DNA of 64,000 bases. Origin: an uncultured Acidimicrobiaceae bacterium (lineage in GTDB: Bacteria > Actinomycetota > Acidimicrobiia > Acidimicrobiales > UBA10347). The notes under the pieces are model-generated. The model saw only the letters and a list, made by a program, of their open reading frames with translations, was not told where the DNA came from and did not search any database. The stretch lies in the NCBI GenBank assembly GCA_905182135.1, contig CAJJAG010000003.1, forward strand, positions 124,001 through 188,000, written 5' to 3'. Every line of letters starts with the position of its first letter. The first letter of the stretch is position 1. Positions 18,152 through 26,991 of the stretch are shown piece by piece. Position numbers and translations under genes: made by a program.

Positions 18152-19621
18152 CTACTGGCTGGCACCTCGTAACTCGTGCTTCTTCACCTTTCCCAGGGCG
18201 GTGCGTGGGAGTTCATCGACAACGTACAACCCTTGGGGTTGTTTGAATCTGGCGAGTCGACCTTCGCACCATTCGCTCAAGTCGGCTAGCTCGAGCGTGG
18301 CACCATCACTAAGAACGACGACAGCGACTGGGACTTCGCCCCAACGGTCGTCCTTCACGCCAATCACCGCGACTTCACAAATTGCAGGGTGTTCGCCGAG
18401 GACCACCTCGAGTTCGGCGGGATAGATATTCTCGCCACCTGAGATCACCACGTCCTTGATGCGATCCGAGATATAGACGAACCCACCCGCAGACCGGTAC
18501 CCGACATCACCGGTGCGAAACCATCCGCCAGCGGCAAAGGCCTCGTCGGTGGCCTGTGTATTACCCCAGTACCCAGTGAAAATATTTGGACCACGCACCC
18601 ATAACTCGCCTGGCTCACCATCGGCGACATCGATACCATCAGGGTCTACCAACCGCAGCTGGGTATGGGCCGCAGGCTTGCCGCATGAGCCCAGGTTGTC
18701 CGCTGCTTCGTCATAGCGAAGGACCACAGCAGTGGGCCCAGTCTCGGTCGTGCCGTAGACCTGACCGACCGGGATCCCACGCTCAAAGAACGGCTGCATC
18801 AGTTCGGCAGGCACAATCGATGACCCGCTATTGATCCCCCGTAGCGACGAGAGGTCTGTGTCAGCAAAGTTCGGCTGCGACGCGACAGCGGCCAGCATGG
18901 CGGGCACGAGCAGTGTCTGGGTCGCCTGATACTCAGCAGCCAATGACAAGACTCCAGCCGGGTCAAACCGACGCTGCAGTACCACCTGACCCCCGACGTA
19001 AAGCGTCGGCAGGGTCTGGATATTCAATCCGCCAACATGGAACGTGGGCAAGGGCGCGATGATGCAGTCCTCGGCAGTAAGACCCTGGTGATCAATACCA
19101 TTGAGCACGGCGTAACGAATAGCATCGTGACTCAACATTGCGCCTTTGGCCTGGCCGGTGGTGCCCGAGGTATAGACCATCAGAACCGTCGCCTCGGGAT
19201 CAGCCGTCGCAGCCGGGGCATTGGCTCCAGCGAAGCGTTCAAACGGCTCGGCATCGAGATCCCGGACGGTCCAAGTTGAAGTGGTCTCAGCAACGAGGCC
19301 GTCGAGGCCGTCGGTCGTGAACATGACCAATGGGGTGCAGTCAGCGGCTTGTTGTCCTATCTCAGTGGCGGTCAGCCGATTATTAAATGGCACGAAGATC
19401 GCGCCCAGATGAGATGACGCAAACAGCAGGTCGAAGACCTCGACGCGGTTCAGCCCGCAGTAGCCCACGCGATCACCGGGCTCGACCCCCATCGCAACCA
19501 GCCCGAGAGCTGTTGACTGTACGCGCTCGACCAGTTCGGTGTAGCTGACAGCGTTTCCCTCAAAGTGGAAGGCAATACGGTCGGTGTCAGCCCAGGGGCG
19601 GATCCAATCGAGCAGGCTCAT
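18152..19621 (-). CDS. AMP-dependent acyl-CoA synthetase (FadD-like)
   Basis: The protein has 489 residues from ATG 19621 (MSLLDWIRPWADTDR). The P-loop-like motif is MVYTSGTTGQAKGAMLSHD, followed by VYGTTETGP, WFRTGDVGY and DRIKDVVISGGENIYPAELE. The catalytic Lys lies in LPRTALGKVKKHELR. It resembles medium/long-chain fatty acid and aryl-acid CoA ligases. The upstream neighbour on the opposite strand is a 4Fe-4S protein whose start is 92 nt away. The unextended start is chosen because the upstream open frame is basic and unlike the family. Confidence 0.88.
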   Translation of the reverse strand: MSLLDWIRPWADTDRIAFHFEGNAVSYTELVERVQSTALGLVAMGVEPGDRVGYCGLNRVEVFDLLFASSHLGAIFVPFNNRLTATEIGQQAADCTPLVMFTTDGLDGLVAETTSTWTVRDLDAEPFERFAGANAPAATADPEATVLMVYTSGTTGQAKGAMLSHDAIRYAVLNGIDHQGLTAEDCIIAPLPTFHVGGLNIQTLPTLYVGGQVVLQRRFDPAGVLSLAAEYQATQTLLVPAMLAAVASQPNFADTDLSSLRGINSGSSIVPAELMQPFFERGIPVGQVYGTTETGPTAVVLRYDEAADNLGSCGKPAAHTQLRLVDPDGIDVADGEPGELWVRGPNIFTGYWGNTQATDEAFAAGGWFRTGDVGYRSAGGFVYISDRIKDVVISGGENIYPAELEVVLGEHPAICEVAVIGVKDDRWGEVPVAVVVLSDGATLELADLSEWCEGRLARFKQPQGLYVVDELPRTALGKVKKHELRGASQ

Positions 19622-19713
19622 GCCCAAACCCTGGTCATGAAGCCCTGTTTGATGGGCACCTGCTCGGGAAGACAATCGACACGACTCACTGGGCGAGCTT
19701 ATAGTCGCACGTG

Positions 19714-20736
19714 ATGGCGAAGGAAGAGAAGCACCGTCCTCGTATGCAGCGGCGCACGCCCGTGTGGCCGGCACCCGATGAGGTGCAGGCACTGATGGGT
19801 GACGTGTCAGGCAACGAACTGAACGGCTGGAACGAACCTGAGGTTCGTCAACCAACGCCGGTCATGTGGGCCAACCCAGCCAAGCTCGCGCACGGCGATA
19901 TGCAGATACGGATGACCGAAGAGTTCGTGGCCCATCCCGAGCTCCACGGCGTGCTGCGCATGAGCGATCGTCACGAGCCATTGGCTATCGCCCCGGAGCA
20001 AACCCAGCGGTCGAGCCAACAATGGATTGCGGCGCTCACTGAATTTTCGGCCGGCCCTAGTGGTCACGGCGTAGAGCTCGTCGGTGTAACCCAGCCGCAA
20101 GCCGAATGGTTCTTCGAAGGCCGTTCCAGTGAGATGCCTTGGATCGTGCTTCTTGCGATCGCGATGGATCATGAACAGCTCGCGACGGCACCCGAGCACA
20201 CTTCAGCAATCGAGGTGCACAAGCAATACAACCGCGGCACGTCAGCGGCCAGGGCACTCGCCGATTGGTTTCGGAGTCACGGCTTTCGCGCCGAAGGCCA
20301 TGGCGGCCCAGGTGCCGGCCCTATCCAGATGGTCCCGGCGGCAATCCAGGCTGGCCTCGGCGAACTTGGCAAACACGGTTCAATCATCAACCGCGAGCTC
20401 GGTTCATCGTTCCGACTCGCTGCTGTGCTCACCGATGCACCACTAACAGTCAGCGCACCGGACTCGTTTGGCGTCGACGATTTTTGTTTTGGCTGTCGTA
20501 TCTGCACCGATGCATGCCCGCCTGATGCCATTGCCCCTGACAAGCGACTTGTCCGCGGCATCACCAAATGGGCAGTTGATTTTGATCGCTGTTTGCCGTA
20601 CTTCGCTGAGAGCTACGGCTGCGGGATCTGTATCGCAGTATGTCCATGGTCAACTCCCGGCGCCGCTCCCCGACTGGCCGAGAACATGCTGCGTAAACAA
20701 GAGCGCCGACAGGCCCGTGAATCTGAGTCTGGCTGA
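19714..20736 (+). CDS. double [4Fe-4S] protein related to reductive dehalogenase / QueG
   Basis: The protein has about 340 residues. Two ferredoxin-type motifs lie in the C-terminal third: FCFGCRICTDACPPDAI (C-x2-C-x2-C-x3-CP) and GCGICIAVCPW (C-x2-C-x3-CP). Before them is a domain with HGGPGAGPIQMVPAAIQAGLGELGKHGSIINRELGSSFRLAAVLTD as two adjoining pieces, which matches the region of reductive dehalogenases and epoxyqueuosine reductases that packs on the corrinoid. No twin-arginine signal is visible and no RdhB anchor gene is adjacent, so it is cytoplasmic. Whether it binds cobalamin is not shown. It may be a corrinoid-dependent reductase or a redox protein of the same fold. Confidence 0.7.
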   Translation: MAKEEKHRPRMQRRTPVWPAPDEVQALMGDVSGNELNGWNEPEVRQPTPVMWANPAKLAHGDMQIRMTEEFVAHPELHGVLRMSDRHEPLAIAPEQTQRSSQQWIAALTEFSAGPSGHGVELVGVTQPQAEWFFEGRSSEMPWIVLLAIAMDHEQLATAPEHTSAIEVHKQYNRGTSAARALADWFRSHGFRAEGHGGPGAGPIQMVPAAIQAGLGELGKHGSIINRELGSSFRLAAVLTDAPLTVSAPDSFGVDDFCFGCRICTDACPPDAIAPDKRLVRGITKWAVDFDRCLPYFAESYGCGICIAVCPWSTPGAAPRLAENMLRKQERRQARESESG

Positions 20737-20947
20737 CCCTCTGGAATCGCTGGTTCGAAACTGCGGTAGCCGCCATCACCTTGATGACCCCGAAGCAGCC
20801 ACTTTCGAGAGTGCATTCGCCTACTACCTAGGGTGCACGATCTTCGCCGAGACTGCACCGACATCAGTCGTCGCCCTGTCCATGCAGCCGGAAGCCGCAC
20901 GATCCTGCGCTTGGCCTCACACAATCTTCAGGATTTAGAGTCAACAA

Positions 20948-21340
20948 ATGACTTCGTCGTCGATCGACCGCTTGCCCAGGGATGTTCAGGCCGCACTTGC
21001 GGTCGACATGACTATCGACATCACAACAAACGGGCGCCTCAGCGGCGAACTTCGCCGTATAGAAATTTGGTTCCTGAACATCGATGGGTTGATCTACATC
21101 ACCGGCACGCCCGGGCCCCGAGACTGGTTCGCAAACCTGCTCGCCGACCCGTCACTGATCTTTCACCTGAAGGAGACAACCACCGCTGATCTGCCGGCAC
21201 AAGCAACGGCCGTGACTGACCCCGACGAGCGCTCGCAGGTGTTCGCTGCTTCGAGTGCAAGCTGGTACCTGCAACAGGGCGACAGCCTGGACTCACTTCT
21301 TAACGACGCACCAATGGTCCGACTGCGTTTCGATGGCTAG
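20948..21340 (+). CDS. Ddn-like deazaflavin (F420)-dependent nitroreductase family protein
   Basis: This 130-residue split-barrel protein carries RIEIWFLNIDGLIYITGTPGPRDWFANLLADPSLIFHLK, the core of the nitroreductase/quinone-reductase family to which F420-dependent Ddn belongs. The usual N-terminal membrane-associated stretch is short. It probably binds F420 or FMN. It ends 6 nt before the stop of convergent folD, leaving no room for a conventional terminator between them. Confidence 0.72.
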   Translation: MTSSSIDRLPRDVQAALAVDMTIDITTNGRLSGELRRIEIWFLNIDGLIYITGTPGPRDWFANLLADPSLIFHLKETTTADLPAQATAVTDPDERSQVFAASSASWYLQQGDSLDSLLNDAPMVRLRFDG

Positions 21341-21346
21341 CCACAA

Positions 21347-22204
21347 TTAGCCAGCGCTACGTTCGGCTGCTGCCACCGTATTGGCCATGAGCAACGCACG
21401 GGTCATCGGGCCGACGCCACCGATACGCGGCGACAACCAGCCTGCAACCTCCGCGACCTCGTCGTCAACGTCACTGACAAGCTTGGGGCCTTCGAAGCTC
21501 ACGCCGGCAGCGACCACAGCTGCGCCTGGCTTCACCATGTCGGCCTTGATCATGCGAGGCGCACCCGCAGCCGCAATCAGGATGTCGGCCTGGCGGGTGT
21601 AATGGCCAATGTCATCGACGCCGGTGTGTACAACAGTGACGGCGGCATTGGCCATGTCTCGTTTAAGTGCCATCAGGTTGGCCAGCGGCCGACCAATCGT
21701 TAGGCCGCGTCCCACGATCACGACATGCTTGCCCTTGATTGGCACCTCGTAGTGATTCAACAGCAGCTGGATACCCGCCGGGGTGCACGCCACGGGGGCC
21801 TCAGTGCCCTGAACAAGCTTGCCAAGATTGACTGGATGCAGGCCATCGGCATCCTTCTCGGGAAGAACACGAATCAGTGCGGCTTCGAAATCTAGACCAT
21901 TGGGAAAAGGGTACTGAACGATGTAAGCATCGACCGATGGATCCGCGTTAAAGGCATCGATGACCGCATCGATCTCGTACTGCCTAGCCGAGGCTGGCAA
22001 TCTCACTTCTCGTGAGTTCATGCCCAGCTCTTCAGAATCGCGGTGCTTCATCGACACATAGTTAGCCGATGGGCCATCATCGCCAACGAGTAACGTGCCT
22101 AGACCAGGCGTGATGCCTCGGTCGGCCAGTGTCGCGATGCGGATACGGAGGTCGTTCTTGATTTCAGAGGCGACGAGTTCGCCGTCGAGTTTGATCGCAG
22201 TCAT
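21347..22204 (-). CDS. folD: bifunctional methylenetetrahydrofolate dehydrogenase / cyclohydrolase
   Basis: The protein has 285 residues from ATG 22204 (MTAIKLDGELVASEIK). FolD signatures are present: NYVSMKHRDSEELGM with the catalytic Lys after Tyr, VDAYIVQYPFPNGLD, KDADGLHPVNLGKL, CTPAGIQLLL and VVIVGRGLTIGRPLANLMALK, followed by VGPMTRALLMANTVAAAER. It interconverts 5,10-methylene- and 10-formyl-tetrahydrofolate. One odd point: the family motif PxPLP reads PFPNG here. It is convergent with the Ddn-like gene. Confidence 0.93.
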   Translation of the reverse strand: MTAIKLDGELVASEIKNDLRIRIATLADRGITPGLGTLLVGDDGPSANYVSMKHRDSEELGMNSREVRLPASARQYEIDAVIDAFNADPSVDAYIVQYPFPNGLDFEAALIRVLPEKDADGLHPVNLGKLVQGTEAPVACTPAGIQLLLNHYEVPIKGKHVVIVGRGLTIGRPLANLMALKRDMANAAVTVVHTGVDDIGHYTRQADILIAAAGAPRMIKADMVKPGAAVVAAGVSFEGPKLVSDVDDEVAEVAGWLSPRIGGVGPMTRALLMANTVAAAERSAG

Positions 22205-22342
22205 GAATTTCTTTCGAGTGTTGTCGCCGATGGCAGTCGCCAATAAAAACTACCGCCCTGAATCCACCAATGGATGCCGATCTCGATGGCGAATCGCCAT
22301 TGATGTGCAAGAGGCATCGCGCCAGTTTTACGATGACTCAAA

Positions 22343-25042
22343 TTAGTAGTTGATCAGCGGTTTGCCGCGCCATCCGCGGACCAGATTACGTGCCCAAGTG
22401 CGCACCCATTCGAGCGCTATATAAAACGCCGGGAACGCAAGTAAGACCAGCACGGTCGAGCTGACCAGACCACCCATCAGGGTGAAGCCAAGCGACTCCC
22501 AGAATGGATCGGCGAGCGACAGCGGCAACAAGCCCGCGACTGTCGTGAACGTCGTGGCCACAAGTGGGCGGAAGCGACTGGCGACAGCTGAACCAATTGC
22601 AGGCCCGATCGACGCACCAGCGCGACGTTCTTGGTTCGCCGCATCAACGAGCAAGATCGTGTTGTTCACCGCCACGCCGATCAACGCGATGAAACCCACC
22701 ACCGCCAAGAAGCTCAATGGGTTGCCACTCAATGTCAAAGCGCCAAACACTCCAAAGAAACTGAACGGGATAGCCAAGAAGATCAGCATCGACTGCGCTA
22801 GCGAGCGGAACTGGATCGTGAGCAGGAGCAGCATCAGCCCCAGAGCGACTAGGCCAGCGACAGCAAGGCCCGCGAAGTCATCCTGGTTGTCTGATTCCAG
22901 ACCAAAGTCGAAGCCGAGTGCGTCGGCCGAGAGACCTCGACCCTGCAGTGCCTCACCCGGGTATTGGACGGCAAGCAGGTCCTCGGTTGACGTCAAGATC
23001 CCAGAGATCCCGCTGTCTTCGTCGTACTTGGCACGCACCTCGATGTACCGGGCGCCATCGGTCCGGGCGATAGAACCATCGGTAGAAATTTGGGTATCGA
23101 CGATGGTCGCCGTACCGGCGCCTGACAGAACCTCTTGACCCATCAGGTCGGTGGTCAGTTCTTGGGCAAATGCCTGCGCTGCATCGACACTCTCATCGTC
23201 AACGCTTATTTGCATCGCAAACGGGAACTCCTCCACAGGCGGGCCATTCTCTAGCTGCCCAACCGTGACGCGGGCGCCCTGGAGCCCCACCAGACGCGCT
23301 TCGATTTGTTCAACAAACTCGGGCGATCTAGTCGAACGGCTGCCGATCGGTGTGAGATCAAGGAATGCCTGAATCAACCGTTCGTTGCCCCGCACATACT
23401 GCGCTCGAAGCAGTTCCTCACCGAGTACATCGACAACCACTTCGTCAATTTGTGCCGATATCTCTTGAGCTTGCTCAATCGTGGTTCCTGGCGGAAACTC
23501 TGCGCTCAGGCTCAGGCCAACCGAGTCCTTACCTTGCGGGAAGATACTGAAGCCAAGCCCGCCAGCCAGGCCGATCCCTGTAGCAATTGTCAGGAACGCA
23601 ACCAGCGCCATCGCTATGCCTACCAGCCAGCCTTTAGGACCATTACCTGACGGCAATGCTGCTAGCCGGCCAGCCGCATCGGCGATCGACTTCTCTGCTC
23701 GAATGATCGGGTTGTTTGGCTTCACGCCTTTGAGTAAGAACAGCCGGCCGACCACAGGGATGAACACGATCGAGAACAGAAATGACAGCAGCAGAGTGAT
23801 CATCACCGTGGCAGGGATCGGCCGAATGAACTCACCCAGAATGCCACCGATGAACAGCATGGGTGAGAACACCACAACCGTGGTGAGTGTGCCGGCGAAC
23901 GATGCCGCACCAACTCGATCGATTGCGGACTTGATCACACCAACTGACGTGATGTCTTCGCCAGGATCAGGACCATCGCGATTGGCATCGATCGATTCAG
24001 ATATTACAATCGCATCATCGACCAGCAGACCCAACGTAAGAATTAGGCCAAACATGGTGATCGTGTTCAGGCTGTAACCAACGGCCCAGAGCCCGACGAG
24101 CGAGCCCAGTAGCACGAGCAGCATAAAGCCGGCAGTCAGCACGGCAACCCGCCAACCAATGAGCAGCAGGCTCACTGCCGCTACCGCGAGCAGGCCTGTC
24201 AACAGGTTGCGCGTCAGTGACGAAAGTTGTTGCCGGACACCTGTGGCGAAGTCAGCAGTAATCTCCGCCTGGAAACCGTCTGCGAGTGGCGAGTTGCTGT
24301 CGTTGAGTTCCTCTTCGACCAGATCCGTGAAGTCGAGGACATCAAGGCTCGAGTCTTCGGCTCGGATGAGACCAATAGCGATTGCGTCGACAAAGTCACC
24401 AGGACCGAGGGCTACTCGGGTGAAGCGGGTGAGCCTGGTCTCTTGGTTACCGGTGTCCGGGTCGATTGAGTCGGTGAGCAGGTCACGGACGACTGCTTCA
24501 GAAATGTCTCTATGGCCAGCGAGATAGTTGGCTAACGCAGCTGCTTGGGCCTGAAACTCTTCGGGCAAAGCGTTCTCGGGGCCCACCACCGAGACGAGAA
24601 GGTCGTAACTGTCGATGAACTTCGCAGCATTGACCGAGCGGTAATCGGCTTGGGCCCCAGGCGGCAGCTCAATATTTAAGGCCGCCAGGCGCTCGGTGCC
24701 GATTGAGCTATCGACTCCGCTATCGAACTCGACGAAGACTAAAAAGGAACTCGGCCGGGCCTGAGTCTGTACTTCGAGTACGTCGGGAACATCGGCGAAC
24801 GCTCGTGCTAAAGGGGTCGTGACTTCGGCGTCGACGGTGTCAGCATCATCGACGAAGTAGGTACCGGTCACGATGGCGATAGGAGTGTCGACAGGAGGGA
24901 AACCCTCGCGATCTAGGCCAAAGCCGTACGCCGAAACCCCAGCAATAAGCAACATGACCATGAAGCCAAGGGAGATCTGCCACCGTCGGGTCGCCGAGGT
25001 CGCGATAAACGTGATCAACGAGCGGCGCTGTCTCGCAGCCAT
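22343..25042 (-). CDS. RND-family efflux permease (AcrB/HAE1-like)
   Basis: This 899-residue inner-membrane protein has the RND layout: TM1 (ISLGFMVMLLIAGVSAYGFG), a large periplasmic loop, TM2-6 with LTLGLLVDDAIVISESID, TM7, a second loop and TM8-12 with LALIGVAVNNTILLVDAANQERR split over two segments. It is shorter than the roughly 1030 residues of AcrB. The TM4 motif GLLVDDAIVI keeps the paired Asp used for proton relay. No membrane-fusion partner or outer-membrane factor is adjacent, so its partners are unknown. A palindromic repeat array lies upstream of its start. Confidence 0.88.
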   Translation of the reverse strand: MAARQRRSLITFIATSATRRWQISLGFMVMLLIAGVSAYGFGLDREGFPPVDTPIAIVTGTYFVDDADTVDAEVTTPLARAFADVPDVLEVQTQARPSSFLVFVEFDSGVDSSIGTERLAALNIELPPGAQADYRSVNAAKFIDSYDLLVSVVGPENALPEEFQAQAAALANYLAGHRDISEAVVRDLLTDSIDPDTGNQETRLTRFTRVALGPGDFVDAIAIGLIRAEDSSLDVLDFTDLVEEELNDSNSPLADGFQAEITADFATGVRQQLSSLTRNLLTGLLAVAAVSLLLIGWRVAVLTAGFMLLVLLGSLVGLWAVGYSLNTITMFGLILTLGLLVDDAIVISESIDANRDGPDPGEDITSVGVIKSAIDRVGAASFAGTLTTVVVFSPMLFIGGILGEFIRPIPATVMITLLLSFLFSIVFIPVVGRLFLLKGVKPNNPIIRAEKSIADAAGRLAALPSGNGPKGWLVGIAMALVAFLTIATGIGLAGGLGFSIFPQGKDSVGLSLSAEFPPGTTIEQAQEISAQIDEVVVDVLGEELLRAQYVRGNERLIQAFLDLTPIGSRSTRSPEFVEQIEARLVGLQGARVTVGQLENGPPVEEFPFAMQISVDDESVDAAQAFAQELTTDLMGQEVLSGAGTATIVDTQISTDGSIARTDGARYIEVRAKYDEDSGISGILTSTEDLLAVQYPGEALQGRGLSADALGFDFGLESDNQDDFAGLAVAGLVALGLMLLLLTIQFRSLAQSMLIFLAIPFSFFGVFGALTLSGNPLSFLAVVGFIALIGVAVNNTILLVDAANQERRAGASIGPAIGSAVASRFRPLVATTFTTVAGLLPLSLADPFWESLGFTLMGGLVSSTVLVLLAFPAFYIALEWVRTWARNLVRGWRGKPLINY

Positions 25043-25189
25043 AACATCTCCTTATACCGTCGCAGATGAGGGGGGTGCGACGTCGTGCACAAGTGCGTGT
25101 AGAGACGTTACTCACTTGAAAATTTTCGCAGGCCCTCGTTTGGCAAATTCACCTGAGCCCGATGTCACAGCCTTTGCGCCTCCACCCTC

Positions 25190-25279
25190 TCACCATCTGT
25201 GTCATCACCATCTGTGTCAGACACAAAGGGTTACACCATCTGTGTCTGACACAGATGGTTGACAGACGCAGATGGTGAA
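25190..25279. repeat. palindromic intergenic repeat array, copy A
   Basis: Four CATCTGTGTC-type half-sites in mixed orientation are packed in 90 nt, including ATCTGTGTCTGACACAGAT as a near-perfect palindrome followed by GGTTGACA. Related arrays occur at 55361-55416 and 59440-59513. It lies between the stop of the PNPOx-like gene and the start of the RND gene, both on the minus strand. It may act as a REP-like element, a terminator or a binding site. Confidence 0.85.
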
Positions 25280-25286
25280 AGCCGGA

Positions 25287-25949
25287 CTATCCGTGGGCGT
25301 CAGATCCGCTGAGCGTGTTGACAGCGGTTGGGGGTTGAATCCCGTCACGCAGGTCTGCTGAGTCGATCGGGTTACCCCATGTGCTCGTCAGCGGTAACAC
25401 GCCTGCCCAGCATGGTCCGGCGATGTCGTCGTCGTCATCGATCGGATCCCCATCCCGGATCTTGGCTGATGCTTCGGCGAGCGGAACGGACAGCACCAGC
25501 GTCTGCTTGTAGTCGCTTTCGCTGGGCGCCCGGGCCGTGTCCCAAATCAGTGCAAGGTGGTCGTTGATGACCTTCAGAGCATCCGCTTGATCGGCGGGAT
25601 CGGTGATAGGCGACGCCAGGCCACGGATCACAACCGACCGATAGTTCATGGAGTTGTGCAGTGGGCTGCGAGCCACGACCAGCCCATCAACGATCGTGAC
25701 GGTGATGCACACATCGATGCCACGGCCGCCACGCAACATTGCGTTTGCGACAGAACCGTGCACCAGAATTTGGTCGCCACGTAGGCCGTACGCCATTGGC
25801 AGCACGATCGGTCCGTCTTCGGTGGTCACCCCAACATGGGCGATCATTCCGGCCTGCAGGACAGCACGGATTTCGTCGGGGCTGTAGACGGCGCGATTGG
25901 TGCCGCGTTTCATGGTCGTGCGTTGTGAAGCTGGCTCGTGCTCAGTCAT
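25287..25949 (-). CDS. pyridoxamine 5'-phosphate oxidase-like flavoprotein
   Basis: The protein has 220 residues from ATG 25949, preceded by a good AGAGGAT ribosome site. The split-barrel core is GMIAHVGVTTEDGPIVLPMAYGLRGDQILVHGSVANAML, followed by DVCITVTIVDGLVVARSPLHNSMNYRSVVIRG in adjoining pieces, as in PNPOx-like NimA/flavin-nucleotide-binding proteins. It probably binds FMN, haem or F420; a housekeeping PdxH role is unlikely because the PLP-site residues are not evident. A run of four Asp occurs near residue 185. Confidence 0.78.
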   Translation of the reverse strand: MTEHEPASQRTTMKRGTNRAVYSPDEIRAVLQAGMIAHVGVTTEDGPIVLPMAYGLRGDQILVHGSVANAMLRGGRGIDVCITVTIVDGLVVARSPLHNSMNYRSVVIRGLASPITDPADQADALKVINDHLALIWDTARAPSESDYKQTLVLSVPLAEASAKIRDGDPIDDDDDIAGPCWAGVLPLTSTWGNPIDSADLRDGIQPPTAVNTLSGSDAHG

Positions 25950-26459
25950 AGCGAGATCCTCTCCTCGTGTCGGCCACACGTGGGTTCCGCTCCGGACACA
26001 GAGGCGGGGCCATTGAGACCGGCGGAAACAATATACGTGGCCCGAGAGTCGCTGCTCCCCAACGAATGCTCCGTAACACGCGGACGCGAGAATAGGCGGA
26101 CACTTCTCAGGATGTCAACCATGTTTCAGGTCTGGTTTCCACTATCGAAGTCGATTCTCAATCGCGATAATTAAGCGAAGTTCGACAGCCCAAACCACCG
26201 CGAACACGTCACCAAACCGCCCGAATCGACCACACCACCAAGCATCGCCCGGCAGAGCACGGCAATATGGATTCTCCTATCTCAAAGACCGCTTCGCGTG
26301 GTTCGCACCCACCCTCGCGATACCCAAATTGAGATTGGGAATACAAGACAGCCAATGCTGCGGAATGTCTAGGCGCTAGGTGACCGGCTCGAAAAGGTTT
26401 TGTGGTCTTTTGCAGAATGACCTGAGATAAAACAGCCTTCAGAGCCAAGATGGTGTCTC
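25950..26459. other. intergenic stretch, no intact gene
   Basis: No frame here has protein-like composition throughout. On the minus strand short stretches look like decayed coding sequence broken by stops, for example PYCRALPGDAWWCGRFGRFG around 26200-26270. I cannot assign it. It flanks the IS1595 remnant. Confidence 0.4.
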
Positions 26460-26956
26460 CCTCGATCCGAAATCACCGACGCCAGCGATCCGCCGACGCC
26501 GAGCTGGCACCCTCGTTTGTGGGTTCGGCCAGCGCATCCTGGATCCGATTTAGCCTGGCCCACGCCGATTTCTCAGTGACGTCCCGTCGGGCTGCAACGT
26601 CTCGAGCAAAGACTCCACTGGGTTCATCACACAAGTCAACGATGGTGCTCACTCATACACAGACGGCCATTCTCATGGCTTGCAGCACAATGTTTGTGAA
26701 CACCAAGAATTGGCGACATCAGCTGTTCTCGCGGCATTTCCAGACCCGCCATTCGGACCGGACGTCACTGCCACCCATGAATTTTTGACCCTCAGGATCC
26801 TTCGGTTATAGCTACCACGCGCCCCTTTTCGGACCCATCCTGTGGACACTCTGTTGGGCCGTCATTGCCCCACCGAAGCTGTTCTAAAAAGAAAGCCGCA
26901 TCGGGCTCGGTCTCAAGTCCTGCAGGCGCGCTCGACAAGGTTTCGTTCCCCAACAT
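26460..26956 (-). pseudogene. IS1595-family transposase remnant
   Basis: Pieces in three minus-strand frames line up in the order of an IS1595 transposase. The N-terminal piece DAAFFLEQLRWGNDGPTECP corresponds to the FLEQLRWP..CPxC zinc-ribbon start. EWRVWKCRENS then CRQFLVFTNIVLQ corresponds to the second half of the ribbon and the CRxQFTVRTGTV segment. VFARDVAARRDVTEKSAWAR and LNRIQDALAE correspond to the LARxLGVTQKTAWFMLHRIREAL helix-turn-helix. Stops and frame changes separate the pieces, and the catalytic DDE part is missing. Confidence 0.68.
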
Positions 26957-26991
26957 CGTCACGCTATGCAGGTACTTGGTTTCGCAATTGT

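Noticed and set aside
20717-20938. Small frame after the 4Fe-4S protein gene (starts at GTG, 73 residues)
   Set aside because: No ribosome site, no family likeness and mixed composition. Probably the leader region of the Ddn-like gene.
25190-25279. CRISPR-like appearance of repeated half-sites
   Set aside because: Half-sites alternate in orientation with no constant spacers, and no cas genes are nearby. They form palindromes, not a direct-repeat array.
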